Shown: positions 11,067 through 22,395 of the stretch, one piece after another
How positions within the stretch are numbered: position 1 is the first letter of the stretch
Layout of the letters: every line of letters begins with the position of its first letter
From: Tenodera sinensis
Lineage: Eukaryota; Arthropoda; Insecta; Mantodea; Mantidae
DNA length: 64,000 nt
NCBI GenBank assembly: GCA_030765045.1
Contig: CM060967.1
Coordinates: forward strand, 164,242,251 to 164,306,250
Direction of reading: 5' to 3'
The notes under the pieces: model-generated
The model's input: the letters and a program-made list of their open reading frames with translations, nothing else
Database searches by the model: none
Told to the model about the DNA's origin: nothing
Program-made: the position numbers and the translations under genes

Positions 11067-11920
11067 ACTTTCTCTACCGGTAAGTAGGGGAAGTATTGTA
11101 TTCCACCCAAAAATTCGATGTCGAGATTTCACCGGAAATATATGTTTTGAGGCCCCCTGTATCCAAAAAAAGCATTTTTAGAAAAAGGTCCGTGTGTGTG
11201 TCTGTGTCTGTCAGTCTGTGGACAGCATAACTCAAAAACGAAAAGTCGGTTATAAACCAAAGTTGGTATTTAAGTTTAATGTCTTTCAAGGATGCGACAC
11301 GAAGATTTTGAAGAAAATAGCCCCACCCTAAACTACCCGTTACATGGAACATTTTTCGAAAATTATGATTTTCTTGAAAATGGCTCCAACGATTTTTATT
11401 AAAATGTCATATGTTTGAGATATTTTGATGACAAATGAAATGCATATCTTGAATTTTCTGGCTATAGCCCCTGTAGTCGTACTTACTCTGGACGACTTTT
11501 GCATAACTGGTAAACCGTTAGAGATACACCAAATCATACTATACAAAAAATGTAGATCTTGCTAAAATACACAATTTATGTCTGAATAAATTCTCTTGTA
11601 GGGTGAACCATTTCGGAGATATTCCTTGTTATGTGTGTGAGTTTCGGAAAACAGAACTTTCGTGAAAAGGATCATCGTTGTTCATTTTTTATGTTAAGTG
11701 GGCAAAGGCAACAGAATCCCAAAGCTTTAAAACATTTGACTATCGCACAAATCCTACTGTATTCTAACTTCCCCTTGTACCTACAAGGAAATAAGCAATA
11801 AGATAAGTTATACAAATGTTTATCTTAACACGAAGAAGATATAGGAATAAGAGTTTGTAAGAATGGTTAGTACAAGAGTAGAGAAAGTCATGTGAGTGTA
11901 ACACATCAGATTTTTTTTTT
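11067..11920 (+). mobile_element. R850 family copy, full length (reference copy)
   Basis: The 5' end ACTTTCTCTACC is at 11067-11078 and the inverted 3' end AGTAGAGAAAGT at 11877-11888. A family-conserved extension CATGTGAGTGTAACACATCAG and a T run follow. Internal blocks include CCAAAAATTCGATGTCGAGA, a GTGTGTGTCTGTGTCTGTC microsatellite, CAGCATAACTCAAAAACGAA, AAGGATGCGACACGAAG, CTTGAATTTTCTGGCTATAG, AACTGGTAAACCGTTAGAG, GAACCATTTCGGAGATATTC and CCTTGTACCTACAAGGAAAT. The last of these is a short palindrome. There is no convincing ORF: similar short minus-strand frames recur in other copies only because the DNA repeats. Confidence 0.9.
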
Positions 11921-11925
11921 GTAAA

Positions 11926-12516
11926 ACTAACCATTTCCGAGTTCCTTGTTATCGGTTTGAATTTTCCAATACTTTTCATTCCTCTTCTGGTCAATTTTTG
12001 TTATTAAACTACGATATGCTTAAGGTATTTGTATCCCAAATTTAACGCGTGTCTTGAACTTTCTGGGAATGTCCTCAGAAGTCCTGTTCATCCTGGATGA
12101 TTTCTGCTTAGCTGGTAAACCGTAAAAGATTGACAAAATGTTAATTAAAAAAAAAAACATCTCGTTAAAGTACACAGTGCTTTTCAGTTAACCGTTCCGA
12201 TATATTCCTTATTACTTTGGATTGTTCAATGCTTACACTTTTCACATATGGGAAATCATTACCCTTTTTTCCTCTCTTGGTCATATAAAGCGAACGGAAT
12301 TTCAAAGCCATCACAAAGTGACCAGCTCTTAGAATATTTTACTATTATTTCAGCCTGCTGTATTCCGCTATTGTCATTCTGTACAAAAGGAAACACGTTG
12401 GAAACAAAACGGTTTCGTCAACTTCCTTTTGTTAACATAAAGTAGATAGAATAATAGGCGTTTATAAGAATAGTTTGTTCAAGAGTAGAGAAAGGCATGC
12501 GATTGCAGCATCAGAT
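11926..12516 (+). mobile_element. R850 partial copy (3' portion)
   Basis: It contains the family blocks CTTGAACTTTCTGGGAATGT, CTGGTAAACCGTAAAAGA and CCGATATATTCCTTATTAC. The 3' end GAGTAGAGAAAGGCATGCGATTGCAGCATCAGATT resembles other copies. It follows the preceding copy directly, so this may be a nested or tandem insertion. Confidence 0.7.
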
Positions 12517-13134
12517 TCACAAGCAACCAGGGAAATCCTTGTTTGGATTATGGCGGTAGACAGTAGATGGTGAAATTATCGGGAACAAAGGACATTGAAT
12601 ATGTGTGAACAAACAAGCAAAGGATAAGCTTCGCTTGAAAATACGGGAGGTTTAAGTATATCAACGCACAATCATATTGCTGACAACCAGGGCCCAGATT
12701 CTGGTGTGCCGTGGTAAACTCGGTTGCTACACGGCAGGGCTGAGGTTGTTTCATCGGTCTTTGGTTCGTTGCTCTATTGGCTTCATTACCAACTTGCTCA
12801 GGTGTGGCAACTGTAATTGCAGATACACAATAACATCAGTTTTTTAGCAACTCCATATCAAGGTTTTTCCAAAAATGAGTTTAATACGTTACTGTCATCA
12901 TACATAATCACATGGGAAATGGCATCTGTTGATTGAGGTTTGTTCATAAACTCCACGTCGGTGACTTGTGGGATTTTTGCACAAAACGTTTGCTAAAGGA
13001 AAAATCCACCACACAGGACTACTATAACGTATAAGCAAATAAGAAAACGGATATCCATTAGGACATAAATCAATTGAAAAGAAAATAACTTATTAGAAAC
13101 GCAAAACTCCATCTACCACAGGATGAGAACATTA
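12517..13134. other. No recognisable gene
   Basis: A single minus frame at 12548-12754 has no recognisable domain. No tandem repeat or RNA-like structure was seen. Confidence 0.5.
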
Positions 13135-13419
13135 ATGCATTTTATTTGGAACTTTTTGCTTAATTAAAATCATTAGAGCCATTTGAGAAAATCCAAATTT
13201 TCGAAAATTGTCATTGGAAAGAGTAGTTTGGAATATGGAGGATTTTTTTTAAATCTTCGTGCCGCATCATTGGAAGATGCTGTTCACAGTACATACATAC
13301 AGAACTTTTTCTAAGAAATATTTTTTTGAACTCAAGGAGTCTTTGAACATGTACTGCAGGTGAAATTTTAGTATGAAAGTATATAATACTTAAATTTACT
13401 TAGAAGTAGTAGAGAAAGT
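13135..13419 (-). mobile_element. R850 partial copy (5' portion)
   Basis: The minus-strand 5' end is intact as AGTAGAGAAAGT at 13408-13419. The CAAATTTTCGAAAATTGTC and CTTCGTGCCGCATCATTGGA blocks follow. It is truncated on the 3' side. Confidence 0.7.
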
Positions 13420-15360
13420 AAAACAAAAGAAATATATAAAGTATAGAAAAATCAACGTTATCAATTAAAAATATTAATATCCAAAGGAAAATTTTAAATA
13501 TATTTTGCTTTATGAACTTTAAGACAAGTAGGGAGGGTTATCATATTTACAATAATAAAATAAGGGACATAAGGTTAGAAATAAGGGACATTTCGCAAAA
13601 ATAAGGGACATACTCATAAATGTTAAACTATGTTAACAATATGTCAAAAATATCAAATATAGAGTTAAAGGTTTTACATAATTAATAAGGGCAATTTAAG
13701 AAAATAATAGAAAAGCAACCTAAAGATATATATTTTCTTCTCCAAGTTGAGTCATCAATTTATAAATGCTTCCAAAAGCATTTGTCGCATTTAGCTGCTT
13801 TCAAAAGTGCAACATCAGTTTTTCACAACATTAGAGTTTTTGCAAGACATTATTGTTAATATTGATCAGAACTTCGCTCTTAATCTGAGAAGTTGAACAT
13901 TTTCGATTTTTCTACCGAACTTTGTACACATCGCATATATCGTGTAAATCATCTTAACAGATGCAATTTCTTCATATAATACTTCCTACTAAGGTCATTT
14001 GAATAATAAGAAAGCGCAACTACCGATTATTCTAAGAACTAGCGCGAGTTTAAAAGTAAAATTGTCGTACACGAGCAACAGTAAGATGCAACTTGGACCG
14101 ACGGATGTGACTATAATTGCTCCACCCTTAGATCCGCACTTGGTGTAAACACAAACCGTCAACAACTAACCCATGATACGCCGAAACCAAAGCACACCAT
14201 AAAATGTAGTACCCTAAATATCGGTGATTATCTGCGAGTTTTCAAGATGTATGATAACTCTTGTAAATACTAATTGAATGTAACGTAATAGCAGCAATAT
14301 TCCTAAAACTCCTGAGTAAATATCGTTCTCTTGCAACAAATACGAGGCATGAATCCACGTGGTGTTTGTTTTGTTTTGCATTAGTCGCAGGTTATCGCGG
14401 AGGGATACAAGGGGCGGATCTAAGGCTGGATGCCACTTATTGCTACAGAAGTCAAGAAATATGTACAGTTCATGGATTGGAGGAGAAGAAAATGTATATC
14501 CTCATTTTTAGAAAATATATTATGGTATACTTCAAAACATTGTCGCAAAGTATGAAACTATCGACTTTGTGGACTAGCTACTCTATTTTGAAATTATATG
14601 TTGAAGGTCAAGATCAGAATAAAATTAATAGGTACTTTCGCGTCTGCGCACATATCACAACGCTGCCAACTGTTTCACTGCGAAGCTATGGACAATGCAT
14701 TTTTTGACTTAGGCAAACGTAGAATATTAAAACTAATTTATATTTTAACATTAGACACATCCTTAAACATGAATAGTTGTACTAAACTTGGCTGTAAGGG
14801 CAACTGAGATGCTCGTATTAAAATTATGAAACGTCTTAATTACTACAATTATAGTCTTGTTGCATGATGTAATATTATTATTGGCAGGCAGTTATGAAGC
14901 ATCTATCAATCGAAGCATCCAAAAAAGCTGTGAGTTGGCACATGCCTCAGAATCTCTCCTTTTAAAAACCACAAATGAGAAAGCTTTTCTTTTGTTCCAG
15001 AACTTTAGATATTCAACTATACAGTTCGGAACAGTATTAAACAGAATACTGCGACTTCCCGATTGACAGTATCACCAATTTAAACCTTATCCTTTCTAAA
15101 GTATTCAGCTCATCTAACTTTACGGGACAAAGGCGAATAAAATAGGGCACAATGTTCTGCCTAATATACGAAAAATCCCGTAAAATGGGATGGGTGGCCA
15201 CTCTAAAAGTAGGGCTAGTAATAGCTATGTATTTTATCACTGAATATATGTTGCGAGAATGAGTCACTGATATAAGTAAAAATAACAATGCGAAATGATT
15301 GCTTTCATAGCAGGTATAGGTAAAATCAGCTCAACTGGACCACTCCTTGGAACACGTTTT
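13420..15360. other. No recognisable gene
   Basis: AT-rich single-copy-looking DNA. Near 13556-13615 three close copies of an ATAAGGGACAT motif occur in tandem with spacers. The longest frame is 113 codons (14366-14707, +) and has no recognisable domain. Confidence 0.4.
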
Positions 15361-15417
15361 TGCCTCACTCCGCCTGCCATCCCTCCCCCTTCCGACACGC
15401 CTCATTTAGTGAAGATT

Positions 15418-15580
15418 ATGACTTTTCATGAGGAGTGGTAGCGAGAATTTGTTGTAAGTTACAAAAACAGGAAAGTTTAGTGTTTAATATGCGGATTTCA
15501 ATTTACAGATATAAAGCGTTACAATAACAAACGCCACTTTGATCAGAAGCATAAATCAAACTTTGGTGATCTTGCAGGTA
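15418..15580 (+). pseudogene. hAT transposase BED zinc-finger relic
   Basis: Read from ATG at 15418, the frame gives EEW-stop-REFVVSYKNRKV-stop-CLICGFQFTDIKRYNNKRHF, then DQKHKSNFGDLAG. The C-x2-C...H-x4-H spacing (CLIC and HFDQKH) with a Y-N-x-K-R-H-F context is the BED-type zinc finger that starts ZBED5/SCAND3-like hAT transposases. Two in-frame stops break it, and the frame fades after GDLAGIYLQFQKGFL. The catalytic region is not seen downstream. It is a separate relic from the hAT C-terminal piece at 58690-58850 on the other strand. Confidence 0.7.
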
Positions 15581-17584
15581 TTTATTTACAATTCCAAAAG
15601 GGCTTTCTGAATACTCCTAGTTATAAACATTTAAAAAGGGACGATATCATTCCACTTTTTAATGGTTTAGTTTCTCATTAGTTTATTTAACCCTCTGCAG
15701 AATGGGCGTCATGCGAGATTGATTTATTACGTTGGATATTTTGAAAATAGTAGAGAAGAAATGTTGAGGGTGCAAACTGTCGACAAATAATTTGGGTCAA
15801 GAGTAACCTGTTCCAGGGAGGTGGATTGTTCTCAAATACAAGGCTGCATAGTTACAATTATTCTGAATGGGAAAACTGACCCTCCAGTCCGTTGGGTCCA
15901 ACATTGGGGGAGGTTGTAAATACTCTCTCCCTCTTCTCTCTCTCTCTCTCTTCTCTCCCTTTTCCAGCGCTAGTAAATAGATTTAGTTTTATAAAATTGC
16001 AATTATTTGACAAACTGTGTATGAAGTGTTAATGTGTTTATTTATTCTGTTTGCTTGTGTTAATGGTATTCTTAAATACCTCCAACCATTCTATTCCGCT
16101 ATTGTTGCAGTACAACTTTAAGTACTATCCAATATTTTATTTTCTATGGTAACTGTTCTTAGTAAAATAATACAAAACTTCGTTAAAACAGTTAACTGAA
16201 TTGTGTTCTTTTTATTACATAAAGGTAACCGTTAGGTATATTATAATTTCAGATAAAATGCAATTAACAATTTAAAATCAACTAGTATGTCGCATATGCT
16301 GCACGTATTGCTGCAAACATGAACAGAAATGAACAAAAATTAAAGCGCATATTTTATTTATTTTTTGCTTGATTCGTAGTTTGATATGGGAGAATTGCAC
16401 CTATATTTTGAAATTGTATAGTTTATGTAATTCTGGTCTCTTGTTACATAGCAGACAAAACAGCTGAAAGGTAAACTTCATACTCATGTGCTTCTAGTAC
16501 CCACAAACTAACCCTGATATTCATTCCAAGAAACAAAAAGACACCACGGCATTGTCACACAATGTTTGTGTGACAGTGAAATAATAAACCATTTATATCC
16601 ATTAGCCAAAAAGCTAGATGGCTCCAAATATTTGACACAAATTATTTTTTTTCGACGAAACTGTTTTTTGGCAATTGTATTGAACATATGTACATGTTAT
16701 ACTCCTCATGTAGAACTACTGGTTAATGTATGGCCGAACTCCCGGTATATAAATATTGACTTTCTCCTATAGAACCAAAATGAAAACTTATTTCTTCTAA
16801 AAGAACCAATACTTGAAATTTATTTGTTAGAAATCTTTTGCATAATTCATACAGCTCCTATAGAGAACTCGCATTAAGAACCTAAATTTTCCATAAATAT
16901 TACCTATAGCTATTTTATGCCACCATCTTGAGGTAAGCTTGCAACATTCATAATCAAACCTGAGCGTTTAGCTCTGCTTTCAACGCCATTAAACTTGATT
17001 CTTCGTCTTGTAGAAGATCAAATGAGAGAATTGTGAAATGAAAAGAAATACGAGCTGTAGAAATAAACAGAAGCAATTGGAATTATATTCCATTTGTTGT
17101 AATTCTTTTGTTAATGCAGTACGTTTTGTCTGTTTATTGATTGGAATGGAAGTGAAAACCACGACCGCAAACATAACGTTACCATGTGGTCGCCATCGTG
17201 TAAGATTCGGTGGTTTCAGGTGTAAGATAAATCATCTCATCTGCACCGCAGTATCCTTCCAGGAGCCAGTCGACTTAGTGTAAGGTGGCAAGCAATAATT
17301 CCTGGTGAGAAAAGATTGGGCAATCATTTTATTCTCAACCATGAACAAACAACACGCAGTATCAGTATCATCTACTACTGTGTCCAAACTTATCACGTTC
17401 CCGGAAATGGAAATAAATGTTTTCCTTTTGGGTAATAAACTTTTGGCTCTTTCCAGCACATTGTTTCATTGCCGAAAACGCTCAGGTTAGATACTAACGT
17501 AAATTTTCAGCCTGGAACTTTCTTTTTCCAAGCGTAACAGTTTATGATAGGCATTAATTTTAAATACCCTTTCTTGAACCATTG
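15581..17584. other. No recognisable gene; short CT tract
   Basis: There is a CT-rich tract at 15925-15960. Otherwise the DNA is AT-rich with only short frames and no recognisable domain. Confidence 0.4.
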
Positions 17585-18440
17585 GAGTTTCGCGTTAGGA
17601 GTTTTCTGAAACTGTAGCAGATGAAAAATTACTAAAGGATGATCTTAAGCCATAATGTTTCAGCTTTGAGTGTTTCTGAAAGTGTTACACATGAAGAAAA
17701 TGCGTTGAAGTTGAATGCCAACTTGGGATTTGTATGAAATTTCAGCGCGGTAAGTTTTAAAATTGTTACACGTGAAGAAAATGCGTTGAAATTGGATCTT
17801 AACTTGGATTTTCCCGAAGTTTCAGCTTGGGAGTTTTCTGAAAGAGTAACAAATGAAGAAAATACACTGAAGTTGGATGTCTGCTTGGGATGTTCATGAA
17901 GTTTTAGCTTGGGAGTTTTCTGAAAGAGTAACAAACGAAGAAAATACACTGAAGTTGGATGTCTGCTTGGGATGTTCATGAAGTTTTAGCTTGGGAGTTT
18001 TCTGAAAGAGTAACAAATGAAGAAAATACACTGAAGTTGGATGCCTGCTTGGGATGTTCATGAAGTTTTAGCTTGGGAGTTTTCTGAAAGAGCAACAAAT
18101 GAAGAAAATACACTGCAGTTGGATGCTTGCTTGGGATTGTCATGAAGTTTCAGCCTGGGAGTTTTCTGAAAGAGTAACAAATGAAGAAAATACACTGAAG
18201 ATGGACGCTTGCTTGGGATTGTCATGAAGTTTCAGCATGGGAGTTTTCTGAAAGAGTAACAAATGAAGAAAATACACTGAAGATGGACGCTTGCTTGGGA
18301 TTGTCATGAAGTTTCAGCATGGGAGTTTTCTGAAGGTGCAAAAGTTGAAGAAAAGGCATTGTAGATTGATGCTATCCATAAAATATCTGTTTTTGGAGTT
18401 TCAGCTTTGGATTTTTCTGAAAATCGAACTGATGAATGAG
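17585..18440. repeat. 82-bp minisatellite, about 10-11 units
   Basis: The block GAGTTTTCTGAAAGAGTAAC recurs with 82-bp spacing at 17831, 17913, 17995, 18077, 18159 and 18241, with variants at 18323 and more diverged units on both sides. Central units are nearly identical and edge units are degenerate, the usual pattern of unequal exchange. 82 is not a multiple of 3, so long frames do not persist. Confidence 0.95.
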
Positions 18441-18492
18441 AAGCTCCAAGTTTCACCCACCGATAGCTCAAGATACTAATTTATTAGAGATC

Positions 18493-18759
18493 CATGGGCG
18501 TCGCGAACGGGGGGGGGGGGGGGGGGGGCAAAGGGGGCCGCGGCCCCCCCTTGGAAGTTGCTGAACTTAATGTGCAATCAATTATTGACTATTAAACTAT
18601 TATTTTAATTAAGGACAATTGTTATTTAGCACAAATCAATACGGTTAACTGCAACAAATATAAATTTCGACCATAAAATGATGAATTAATAATATCTGAT
18701 TGCAAACTTCCAACATGTGGCCCCCCCCCCCCCTGGAAAAAAGTCTGCCGACGCTCATG
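18493..18759. mobile_element. hAT-type MITE with 8-bp target duplication
   Basis: The 267-bp element is bounded by CATGGGCGTCG at 18493 and CGACGCTCATG ending at 18759. These are terminal inverted repeats matching 10 of 11. Perfect direct repeats TAGAGATC flank it at 18485-18492 and 18760-18767, the 8-bp target-site duplication typical of the hAT superfamily. Inside each end lies a homopolymer: about 20 G near 18509-18528 and about 13 C near 18721-18733, so the homopolymers are also inverted. It is non-coding, hence non-autonomous. Confidence 0.9.
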
Positions 18760-18767
18760 TAGAGATC

Positions 18768-19186
18768 AACTGTGTATTTTAACGAGATCTTAATTTTTTG
18801 AGCAGTAAGATTTTGTCTACCTCTTAACGCTCAGTAGTTATGCAAAATCATTGACAATGAAATGATTTCAGAGGGTGTTCTCATAAAATTCAAGCTATAC
18901 CGTTCATAATTCATGAAAATATCTTAAACGTGTGGTAACTGAATCAAAATTTTAGAACTGTTGTTGAAAAAATAAAATGTGTCAAAAGGTTTTCCATGTA
19001 AAGGGTAGTTTGGGACGTGTTGCACCTTTGGAAGCTGCTGAACTTAAATGCTAGCTTTGGTGGATTTTTTTTTTCTTTTTATTATTATTCAGGTAGTCTC
19101 AAAACATTTTCTGTGACATCTCGGAACCGAATTTTTGGGTAGGATATAATACTTCCTCTACACTTTAAGCACGTAGTAGAGAAAGT
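18768..19186 (-). mobile_element. R850 partial copy
   Basis: A minus-strand copy starting mid-element at GTGTATTTTAACGAGATCTT and ending in the intact 5' terminus GTAGTAGAGAAAGT near 19186. The GTAAAGGGTAGTTTGG block is present. It lies directly against the hAT-type MITE. Confidence 0.75.
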
Positions 19187-19892
19187 GAACTTTGCTTCTT
19201 AAAAGTGTGGCAAACTTGAAACGTGAACAAATAGAATACACAAGATTAGAGCCGGTCATCACGAGCACAAATAGTCGAGTTGCTGTACAAACCAGCTAAT
19301 ACCTGTAGCTATTAACGCAAACAAAGACGTTGTCTCCATTATTATGGAGGAGGAATTGCTGAACATTTCTGACGGCTCCCACAGTAGGCAGGCAGGCAGG
19401 CAGGTATTTTGTTTAATACGGAGGCGGCCGTGCGTGCTGCCTGAATCACCCCAGAGCAAGCACCTTATAATTCTCTCAGAGTAAAAACATAATGAAGCTC
19501 TTTGATGCCTCCTCTGGCGTTACAAATACTTTAAATTGCATTTCAAGAAGAATGACATGTGTTTCTGTTAAGAGCAGAGTGATTTGAATAACTTCGGCCT
19601 GCCAAGGACATTGCATGACTGTAATTTGATTAAGGTGGTAATATTACTCTTTCAGAATAACAGAGGTGATTTCTAAAGCGTTTTACTTTTTTGCTTTTGG
19701 CAATATTTCTTCTGCAATTGCTTTTCAGGGTTGCCTGATATATTCTCACAGATAATTAACTTCATAGTTTCCTAACACAGTGAATTAATGATAACAACAT
19801 ACTGAAGTACCAAAGTATTTACATATAAAGCCAATTAAAAGTAAACATACTGCCTTACTACAGAAAATAATCTAACAAGTTACATTTACATG
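19187..19892. other. No recognisable gene; short AGGC repeat
   Basis: About five GGCA units lie near 19386-19405. Otherwise there is no supported feature. Confidence 0.5.
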
Positions 19893-20750
19893 ACTTTCTC
19901 CACAACCTTTTACATTCTGTATTAGGTAAAGGAAGTATTCTATTTGATCAAAAAACTCGATGTCGATATTTCACCGGAAATGTATGTTTTGAAGCCCCTG
20001 AATCCAATAAAGCCATTTTTAGAAAAAGGTCCATGTGTGCGTGTGTGTTAGTCTATAGTCAGCATAACTCAAAAGACTCAAAGTCGGTTAAAAATCAAAG
20101 TTGGATGCGACACTAAGATTTTGAAGAAAATTCCTCTATCCTAACTACCATTTACATCGAAAATTTATCGAACATTTTGATTTTCTGAAAAATGGCTCGA
20201 ATGATTTTGATTAAAATACCATACGTTTAAGATATTTTATGTGAAATAAAATGTCTATTTTGAATTTTCTGACTATAGCCTGTAGTCCTCTTTACTATTG
20301 ATGACTTTTTCATGACTAGTAAACTATAAGAGATAGACGAAATCTTACTGCACAAAAAAATGTAGATTTCTTGAAAACACAACTTATCCACAAATGCATT
20401 TTTTGTGGAGTGAACCATTTCGGAGATATTCCTTATTTGTATGAGTTTTGCAATACTTTTACTTTTCTCCAATGGAAGGTCGTTATTGATTTTTTTTTTT
20501 TTTAACCTCTTGGTTGTGCAAAGGGAACGGAATTTCGAAGCCCATATGTAGCAAGCAATCTTAAAAGATTTTTCTATCGCTCAAAGCCTACTGCATTCCC
20601 ATTCTCCTTCGGCCTACAAGAAAGTTAGCAATAAGGTAATTTCTACAAATGTTTATCCCAACTAACACGAAGAAGATAGAGGGATAAGAGTTTGTAAGAA
20701 TGGTTAGTACAAGAGTAGAGAAAGTCAAGAGTATAACACAGATTTTTTCT
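19893..20750 (+). mobile_element. R850 family copy, full length
   Basis: It runs from ACTTTCTC at 19893 to AGTAGAGAAAGT at 20714-20725, followed by AACACAGATTTTTT. Conserved blocks include CGATGTCGATATTTCACCGG, GTGTGCGTGTGTGTTAGTC, CAGCATAACTCAAAAGAC and GAACCATTTCGGAGATATTC. Confidence 0.85.
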
Positions 20751-20871
20751 TTATTTTACAACCTGTAAACACGTGTGTTTATCGCGAGGGACCTGTTAGG
20801 AGGTACCTCGTGGCATACAGTCTTCTAGGCCTCGTTCCTGTGTCATAGCATCTTGCTTCGTCACTTGTCCA

Positions 20872-21614
20872 GAGCGGCCTTAATGCTAGGCAACTGTATG
20901 TCTGCTTTTATATGTGACGGGCAGATAGCAGCTGCGGTACGTAAACAGAGAGGCCTCAGTGCTAGGCAATTGTACCTCTGCTTCTACTCGTGATGGGCAG
21001 ATGGCAGCTTCGGTACGTATACAGAGAGGCCTCAGTGCTAGGCAATTGTACCTCTGCTTCTACTCGTGATAGGCAGATGGCAGCTTCGGTACGTATACAG
21101 AGAGGCCTCAGTGCTAGGCAATTGTACCTCTGCTTCTACTCGTGATAGGCAGATGGCAGCTTCGGTACGTATACAGAGAGGCCTCAGTGCTAGGCAATTG
21201 TACCTCTATTTCTATGTGTGACAGGCAGATGGCAGCTTCGGTACGTATACAGAGAGGTTTCAGTGCTAGGCAATTGTACCTCTATTTCTATGTGTGACAG
21301 GCAGATGGCAGCTTCGGTACGTATACAGAGAGGCCTCAGTGCTAGGCAATTGTACCTCTGCTTCTACACGTGATGGGCAGATGGCAGCTTCGGTACGTAT
21401 ACAGAGAGGCCTCAGTGCTAGGCAATTGTACCTCTGCTTCTACACGTGATGGGCAGATGGCAGCTTCGGTACGTATACAGAGAGGCCTCAGTGCTAGGCA
21501 ATTGTACCTCTGCTTCTACACGTGATGGGCAGATGGCAGCTTCGGTACGTATACAGAGAGGTTTCAGTGCTAGGCAATTGTACCTCTGCTTCTACACGTG
21601 ACAGGCAGATGGCA
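20872..21614. repeat. 76-bp minisatellite, about 9.8 units
   Basis: The anchor AGGCCTCAGTGCTAGGCAAT recurs every 76 bp (20951, 21027, 21103 and onward). Each unit also carries TGTACCTCTGCTTCTAC, a GGGCAGATGGCAGCTTCGG block and TACGTATACAGAG. Internal units are almost identical; variants alternate GGCCTC/GGTTTC and CTGCTTC/CTATTTC. Only the first unit is clearly degenerate. Confidence 0.95.
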
Positions 21615-21784
21615 TTAGGTTGCCATCCAGTCTATCTCCTTCATTATCTGTGGATACATCGCAGAGCATTCGCCATTAACATCTCTGTTCAGTTTTACTA
21701 TTGTTTTAAATTTAAGATGAAGTTTCACGTCGCAGTTTTAAATATTCACTCCAGCATTTACTTTGATACCAGAGGGAAAGCCCA

Positions 21785-21850
21785 GTAAGATTGGATGACT
21801 CACAGATTTGAACCCGGAACTTCCCGAAAGCGAGTCACAGACGTTCTCTA
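21785..21850 (-). mobile_element. SINE-B head fragment
   Basis: On the minus strand this reads GTGACTCGCTTTCGGGAAG, then CCGGGTTCAAATCTG. That is close to the tRNA-like head of the SINE-B copy at 34780-35225 (GTGACCCGCGTTCGGGAGGT, then a B-box-like GGGTTTGAACC). The body is missing. Confidence 0.5.
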
Positions 21851-21944
21851 CTTTTCTCGACACTATTTCCTAGAATAGCTAGTTTTTAGAATTTCTGATT
21901 AATGAATGCAGACTTCTATTACATGTTTACACATTTATTTTTAA

Positions 21945-22395
21945 GTATAGAGATACAGTAGCCTAAAGTGAGAGTCATATTTTTAAAAAGTGGATTGCTG
22001 TGGGTGGTTTTGAAGTTGAATGCTCCTTGCATGGTCACGAGAAAAGATCTGACCATGACTTACTACTTGAAAATGTAGATGTAACTTTTTAAGGATTCAA
22101 GCTAATAAAATTAACTCGGAAATGGTTAAACTTACATAAAATTGTATTTGGCATCAATTGGATGTTTTAACAGGTTCCAGTTATACAGAAGACATCCAAA
22201 ACGAAGAGAACTTCACAGAATATTCGCGGAATATTGGCGATATTTTATTTGTCATGAAATGTCTTACATTTCTTTTGAGCCACCATTGCGAAGCTAAAAA
22301 TAACACAAATGTTTCTATATAAAGGATAGTTTGGAGTGCGGGATTTTCCAGAAACTTTTTTATAGCAATCTTAGAAGAAACTACGAACACCAGCT
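21945..22395 (-). mobile_element. R850-related copy, diverged
   Basis: Minus-strand blocks include GCCTAAAGTGAGAGTCA, GAATGCTCCTTGCATGGTCA, CTCGGAAATGG, GTCATGAAATG (in reverse sense) and AAAGGATAGTTTGGAGTG. It pairs best with the fragment at 7975-8290. Confidence 0.55.

Noticed and set aside
11074..11352. Similar short minus-strand frames in several R850 copies (also 60712-60927 and 45610-45954)
   Set aside because: They are similar because the DNA is repeated. The frames differ in extent, cross the microsatellite and contain no known domain.
14366..14707. 113-codon plus frame
   Set aside because: No recognisable domain, AT-rich composition, no splice context.
17585..21614. CRISPR-like repeat arrays
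   Set aside because: The 82-bp and 76-bp arrays are head-to-tail tandem repeats without unique spacers, in a eukaryotic genome.
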